NCBI RefSeq assembly: GCF_000699445.3
Contig: NC_067196.1
Span: forward strand, 81,582,364-81,646,363
From: Schistosoma haematobium
Lineage: Eukaryota; Platyhelminthes; Trematoda; Strigeidida; Schistosomatidae
DNA length: 64,000 bases
Direction: 5' to 3'
Part shown: in pieces, positions 59,230 through 64,000 of the stretch
Numbering within the stretch: the first letter of the stretch is position 1
Layout of the letters: the number at the start of each line of letters is the position of its first letter
Notes under the pieces: generated by a model
Seen by the model: the letters and a program-made list of their open reading frames with translations, nothing else
Told to the model about the DNA's origin: nothing
Databases searched by the model: none
Position numbers and translations under genes: made by a program

Positions 59230-59935
59230 ATAGCTCAGCATGATAAGATAAACGTTGAAATTGAGATTAAATGTAAAGAGGATGATCGTGGAAACAAAAT
59301 GAACCAGTTGGGGGTAGAAAATCTAAGGGGAAGATGGAAGGTGAAGCAGATAACTTTGAAGGAAGAAGAGTATGAAGAAAGAGAACAGTTTAAAAATAAA
59401 CAAATAAATAAGCATATAAGACACCAGGACCATAGTAGAAGAAGGGGTTGTACCAGTCGTTTTTGCACACACAATAATGGTTTTTCTAGATGTATGGATA
59501 ATGCTTCGGCAGTGTAAAGAAGATGCAGTCTAATTGTTATTGGGAGACTTCTGCTTACCTTGTAGATGAATTTGATAGCACAGTCTGTCTTGACTGAGTG
59601 TCCTGGGTTCACAAGGTGTTCAACTACTGAGCTTCTTATTGAGCCGCTTTCTCCTCTTTTTAGCCATGCCGGGCAATGTTTTGAATTCTTTTAGATAAAG
59701 TTCGCATCAAACGACCTATATACCTTGCTCCACATGAGCAGGTAAATTGATAAATGCACAATGAGTTGGTCAGATGCGATAAGTTATCTTTAAGATTATT
59801 GGTGAACAATGACCGACTGGAAAATACTATTTGCAATGTTGCTGCGGGAAATGTTCTTTTTAAAGGATCGGAAATTCTCCTCATTAGGGTGTGTGTGGCT
59901 CTGTCGCCCTTGAATTCGATGTTCACTCTCAACAT
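59230..59935 (-). pseudogene. Penelope-like element endonuclease region, frameshifted
   Basis: The first piece (59935-59660) ends with CIYQFTCSCGARYIGRLMRT, the GIY...YIG motif with its Gly intact and a Cys-x-Cys pair. After a frame change near 59660, the second piece (59612-59235) reads PGHSVKTDCAIKFIYKVSRS, then LYTAEALSIHLEKPLLCVQK. Together they cover the whole endonuclease. The RT is absent, because the 5' end runs straight into an inverted copy of the element's 3' terminus at 59935. Confidence 0.8.
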
Positions 59936-60090
59936 GCCTAAGAGAAGGTTATCAACAGTATTATTATCATCCTGTAAAAATAAGCATACATATTTGCGAT
60001 TGTACAGCTTTGAAAATGAATTCGCCGGAAAGAGAACTCTTCTCTGAACTAATCTTTCTTATTTAATGTCTTAATGGGTGTATTCCGTTT
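59935..60090 (+). repeat. Inverted copy of PLE 3' terminus at the 5' end of the insertion
   Basis: From AACATGCCTAAGAGAAGG to CTGAACTAATCTTTC and on to AATGGGTGTATTCCG, this repeats 58437-58562 in the opposite orientation. PLEs are known for such inverted or tandem terminal repeats. The tail motif TAATGGGTGTATTCCG also appears alone at 9847-9863. Confidence 0.78.
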
Positions 60091-60094
60091 ATTA

Positions 60095-60530
60095 AAATCA
60101 AACATGTTTTGTAATCGTCGTCTTATTATTATTTTAATTCACGTTATCTTTAGCATACAAATTGACAAACAAATCAGTTCAAATAGATAAATATAGTTGG
60201 TAAGTGTTATACAAGTAGAGTAATGATAATTTGTGAACCAACTCCCAGTGAAAACAAAATGTTGACTTATCATAAAATTTTATAAAAATGAAAATTGTTT
60301 TAGTATAAACATGATTTTAGATGGAGCTTTGTTCTTTAAGTTCAGTAGACAAAACTTCACCTGAATTATTCACCTGCGCTACAAATCTCCACCACCTCAA
60401 ACATGATTCTAGCAGTCTACAATAAATAAGTTAATATTCCACTTTAAGTTATTTCACAATATATTTAAAGATTTCTTTATTTGTCTTGGAAGTAACATAT
60501 CTGTTATCATTCTTAGAGAAAGTGAGTTGT
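60095..60530. other. AT-rich sequence with partial recurrent repeat
   Basis: Bases 60318-60400 resemble the repeat described at 45832. Nothing else is seen. Confidence 0.4.
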
Positions 60531-60534
60531 AATT

Positions 60535-60890
60535 TCGATAGTTGAGATCGTGAGTCAATTGAACCATAGGAAACCTAGAAGCACTAGACGGCCGTTTCAT
60601 TCTAATGTGAGACTCCTCAGCAGTGCGAATCCACGATCCCACCACGCGAGATTCAAACCTGTCTGTCAGACCTGTCTGTCTCGCGCGCGAACGCTTGACC
60701 TCTAGATCACTGAGCTGGCCGGCATCCAACGGTACTAATGTCTAACTTCAACTAATCCACGAAATTGAGTGACATCCACAGTTGTCTTGAGTGAGTTACT
60801 ATCTCACAGCAGACCAGGTTGAATCCCACTTGTCACTGCTTCTAACTAGAACTCGAGGAAATATTTATTGATGCCAGTCACTAATGAGCA
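60535..60890 (-). mobile_element. Family B repeat copy with near-complete hammerhead
   Basis: On minus: central unit, tRNA-like head (A-box-like TGATCTAGAGGTCAAGCG), then a hammerhead with intact CTGAGGAG (rc of 60613-60620) and GAAA. Stem II is weak (GTCT with GAAT) and the first stem I pair is a G/T wobble. A small internal duplication (CTGTCTGTCAGACCTGTCTG on plus) lies in the tRNA-like head. Activity is uncertain. Confidence 0.75.
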
Positions 60891-60894
60891 TATG

Positions 60895-62003
60895 TTGATT
60901 AATATCAGAAGAGGTTTTGTGGATTACCATAATATCCACAGTCTTTTCTAATAAAATTAGTTGTGTCTGAAATATTTTAAATATAATTAACACTGGCAAC
61001 TGATGCTCTGCAAACTAAATAGTTTACTTTCAGTATTTCTGAAGAATTGAGGTTTGATATAGTTGTGATCATAGGAACTTTGTTTATAGCGATGTTAATC
61101 ATACAAAAAATATCTGAGTTAAAAACAATAAAATAACAACTCAGAAACAGTTGCAATTCAAAGCTACACGGTTATAGTCGTTTACGTATTAAAGCAGGTT
61201 TTTAAGAAGCAGATTAGAGTGATACCTTTGAGGCAGCTAGTAACCCGATTACTTTGAAAATGGTCTGGTGAGCACTTCTGTTGTGAGTTATAGTAAACAT
61301 TTCTGACGGGTGACTTTGTTTTAAAACAAGAATCAGTAAACAGCATGTAAATTAAATAGTTTCGATAACAAGCGAGTATTGATTTTTCATGAATTCATCT
61401 TATAGATGACATCAAAATGACAATTTAGATGTGAGTTGAAACATAAAACGGACTTGATGAAACTAGTCTTTCTGGACTTTAAACACCAATATAATCAATC
61501 TCTGCATCCCTTGATGAACTTTAAGTTTGTACTATTCAGATATAAGAACAAAATAATCTGTAGATATGTTTCCATTCATCTGAGTCCATGACATACCAAT
61601 ATCTTGACTTCCAAAATGAGTAGACTGATCACCAAAAGACCTAGAAGATTTCAAGAAAAACAGTTGGTTAACATTTTTAAAATGACCATTTCACTAAATT
61701 AATAGGACTATAAACATATGTCAGTACACTATAGTACGGAAATAACAACAAGAACATATGGCCACTATCTATTTTCATCTATTCATAAATATCTTGGGTG
61801 TGATCATAATTATAGTTTATCAACAGTTACTCTTCTCATAGTATAAGAAAAGTTGTATCTAGGGTGTGATAATTTTTTTTAAATTTTACAACTAATAAGA
61901 AAATGTATCCAGTTTTATCAGTGAACTTTACTAAATAATCAGAAAATATATTAATAGGTCATATAAAACATAGTAGTAAAAATACCCTAGAAGTACCTAG
62001 AAG

Positions 62004-62040
<37 letters not shown>

Positions 62041-62755
62041 AGAGTTGACATAATTCATCCATGCTTATTCTGCAACCAAAGTTTCTAGACTAAGTTATTT
62101 TACCGCACTTTACGAAATTTCAAGACAAATTAATTACAAAGTAATCCAAGTTAAAGAACACTTTTATATAGGTATCTATAGAAACAACAATTAAAGGTGA
62201 TTACTACCCTATTTTTTATGCTTTGATGGAGTTATGATGAACTGTACGAATGATAATGATCTAGCTGCTACACTTTTTAAAATCTTTTGCGATTCGAAGG
62301 TCTAATGAATAATTATTCATGGATAATTCATTTTCGTCTACATTATTCAGCTCAATTTATAAAGCAACTAGTCACTTATGATTAATGTATTGTGAAATGT
62401 TTATCTTTGATATTAGTACATTTTCACAATTCTATGCCTGTTGATTTTATGCTTACCCATGTTTATGGGTTAAAAGGCTTAATTCAAGTTGTCATGATGT
62501 AAATCATTTTAACATTTCATATGTAGTGCTATGTAAACCCACAAAGCTTATTCTAGCTTCCGAATAGACCAGTTTATTCACTTTTCTTGAATCACATCTT
62601 GATCTTGCTAATTATTCGCTTATCGATCTTGACTGTTTTTATACCAGCGTATGTGTATTTACTACTTACCCTATTCATTTTGAGTCCGTAACTTATTTTA
62701 TCTGACTATAAATATGGATTCATGCATGGTTAAATTGAGTATGCTTACATGCTAT
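60895..62755. other. AT-rich sequence with TA tract
   Basis: A TA tract lies at 62007-62038 (about 16 units). A trace of a family B tail (GAAGAGGTTTTGTGGATT) is seen at 60908-60925. No gene was found. Confidence 0.6.
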
Positions 62756-62759
62756 CTCT

Positions 62760-62960
62760 ATCGCGTGTCATTTCGGTTCGCTCTCTCCTCTTCGCTTCCT
62801 TCGGTTTGTTCCTCCGAATATCTGTCTAGAGCAATGAATGTACAACATGTACATATTCATTCTGTTGTTTGACTTATATAATTCCGTTGAGCACTAACGC
62901 GAGTCAAGTCGATTACTGTATACGAGAATAGACGACATGTGTATTTCATTACCATTCATT
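62760..62960 (-). repeat. Unnamed repeat, inverted partner of 42670-42960
   Basis: In reverse complement it has GACTCGCGTTAGTG, then GAATGAATATG, then TTCGGAGGAACAAACCG and a GAAGCGAAGAGG purine run. A TATATAA lies at 62875-62881. It could be an LTR of an unrecognised element, starting TGTGGCAC near 62997 on minus; no second LTR was found. Confidence 0.45.
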
Positions 62961-62964
62961 CATC

Positions 62965-64000
62965 CGATCGAACTGCAGTCAGATATTCCAGTGCCACAAA
63001 ATATCGTATTTATTTAACTTACAATGGTACATTTTTATACTATATGTAAATGAATATATATTTACAACAAAGTTGGTCAGGGGTATTTCTGTTAATTTAG
63101 TTGAATCGCTGTAGGACATAATGAGCAATCCTTCAAATATAGTTTTACGCGTATATACATTTATATCTTATAATAAACTGTATGCGTCTTCATCTTAATA
63201 TACTGCATTCACGAGACTGGATTTACTTTTTTCCACTGAGGCTTATACTAGGATTGTAAATTTAAATGAAATGAAATTTAACACTATTACGCAAATTGTG
63301 TTCAAAATCAACTTTGCATTTCCATTTTTTGACTGTCGTTTAAAAAGTAGTTTAGACGGTGATAAACAACTCAACCCTAGACTTGTTTGGTCTTGTCGTG
63401 TGTTGAATACAATCATATCTGGATGTAAATTTTTCTCAAAGATTTGAACTCGACATTATTCATCAAACTATTGTATTAGAATGGTCAGCCACTTTTGCTG
63501 GTACTAATATTTGAAAGTAATTTGGACGAATCAGTTTGTAGATTTAATTTGCTGATACACATTAATTTATTCCATTCTGTGTACAATCGAACGGAAATTT
63601 GGGATTCATAAAATTAGCCTAACTAGTTGAACAGATGGTGAAGTTATTGATCACGTGGTAGCTCAAATAAAATCAACTGATTAAGAAAAAGAATTAAAAA
63701 GATCTTGTTTGTCTTTATTGTAGAGTGTAATAATTGCACTACTCTAAGTCATCCGTTTTACTCATTTTTTGACGGTTACATATATAATTCTATTAACACT
63801 ATGTCCACTGATGAATCTTTCATTAAAGTAATATATTATGAATGGTACAAAACTTATTGTCTGCTTTATTGGACCTAATCGTATAACCTATTAGTACTGT
63901 GCTGGATGCTAATTATGCTGTCATATATAAGTAGTATATAGCATCAATCGGAAGTGGTAGGCCTGCTAACAGAATAACTTGAATGAAAACGGTAAACAAT
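62965..64000. other. AT-rich sequence, nothing recognised
   Basis: No open frame, repeat copy or RNA feature could be supported to the end of the window. Confidence 0.4.

Noticed and set aside
3784..60620. Evenly spaced repeats as a possible CRISPR array
   Set aside because: Copies are kilobases apart, in both orientations and contain ribozymes and tRNA-like heads; the sequence is eukaryotic.

Overview
The window is about 64 kb of AT-rich animal DNA, dominated by introns and mobile elements. It most likely comes from a schistosome (Schistosoma or a close relative). The evidence is the mix of repeats: tRNA-like short repeats that carry hammerhead ribozymes (as in the Sm-alpha family of schistosomes), RTE-type (SR2-like) and CR1-type non-LTR retrotransposons, Penelope-like elements (PLEs) with GIY-YIG endonuclease pieces, and a Ty3/Gypsy integrase fragment. 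No bacterial-style operons, rRNA or CRISPR are seen.

Host gene. Three minus-strand exons (21978-22152, 11571-11685, 1106-1576) have matching splice phases and no internal stop. They join into one partial reading frame of about 253 codons separated by two introns of about 10 kb. The protein was not recognised. A weaker minus-strand exon candidate lies at 35365-35432. Everything else in the first 22 kb is intronic sequence of this gene, full of element fragments.

Layout. 1-9 kb: exon, inverted Sm-alpha-like pieces, and a near-perfect 298 bp palindrome (3596-3893) with two outward-reading hammerheads. 9-17 kb: three RTE-related pieces, one of them a ~3 kb element with its RT catalytic core deleted. 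21-26 kb: a 0.5 kb RTE deletion derivative (5' leader fused to 3' end), the first exon seen, and two decayed RTE fragments. 28-35 kb: Gypsy integrase fragment, a CR1-like element (both ORFs, broken), a possible Gypsy tail, and a third hammerhead repeat family with a well-preserved ribozyme. 36-64 kb: many copies of a second hammerhead/tRNA-like repeat family, often as inverted pairs; PLE fragments, two of them interrupted by hammerhead repeats; several TA-dinucleotide tracts.

The most notable signal is the recurrent combination of (i) a Pol III-like tRNA head, (ii) a type I hammerhead ribozyme and (iii) inverted or fold-back architecture, seen in three sequence-distinct families (A = Sm-alpha-like, B, C). 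One family B copy (43251-43702) is a clean ~450 bp unit with 111 bp terminal inverted repeats, and a second copy (about 40985-41447) has the same internal junction, which suggests that the fold-back form itself replicates.
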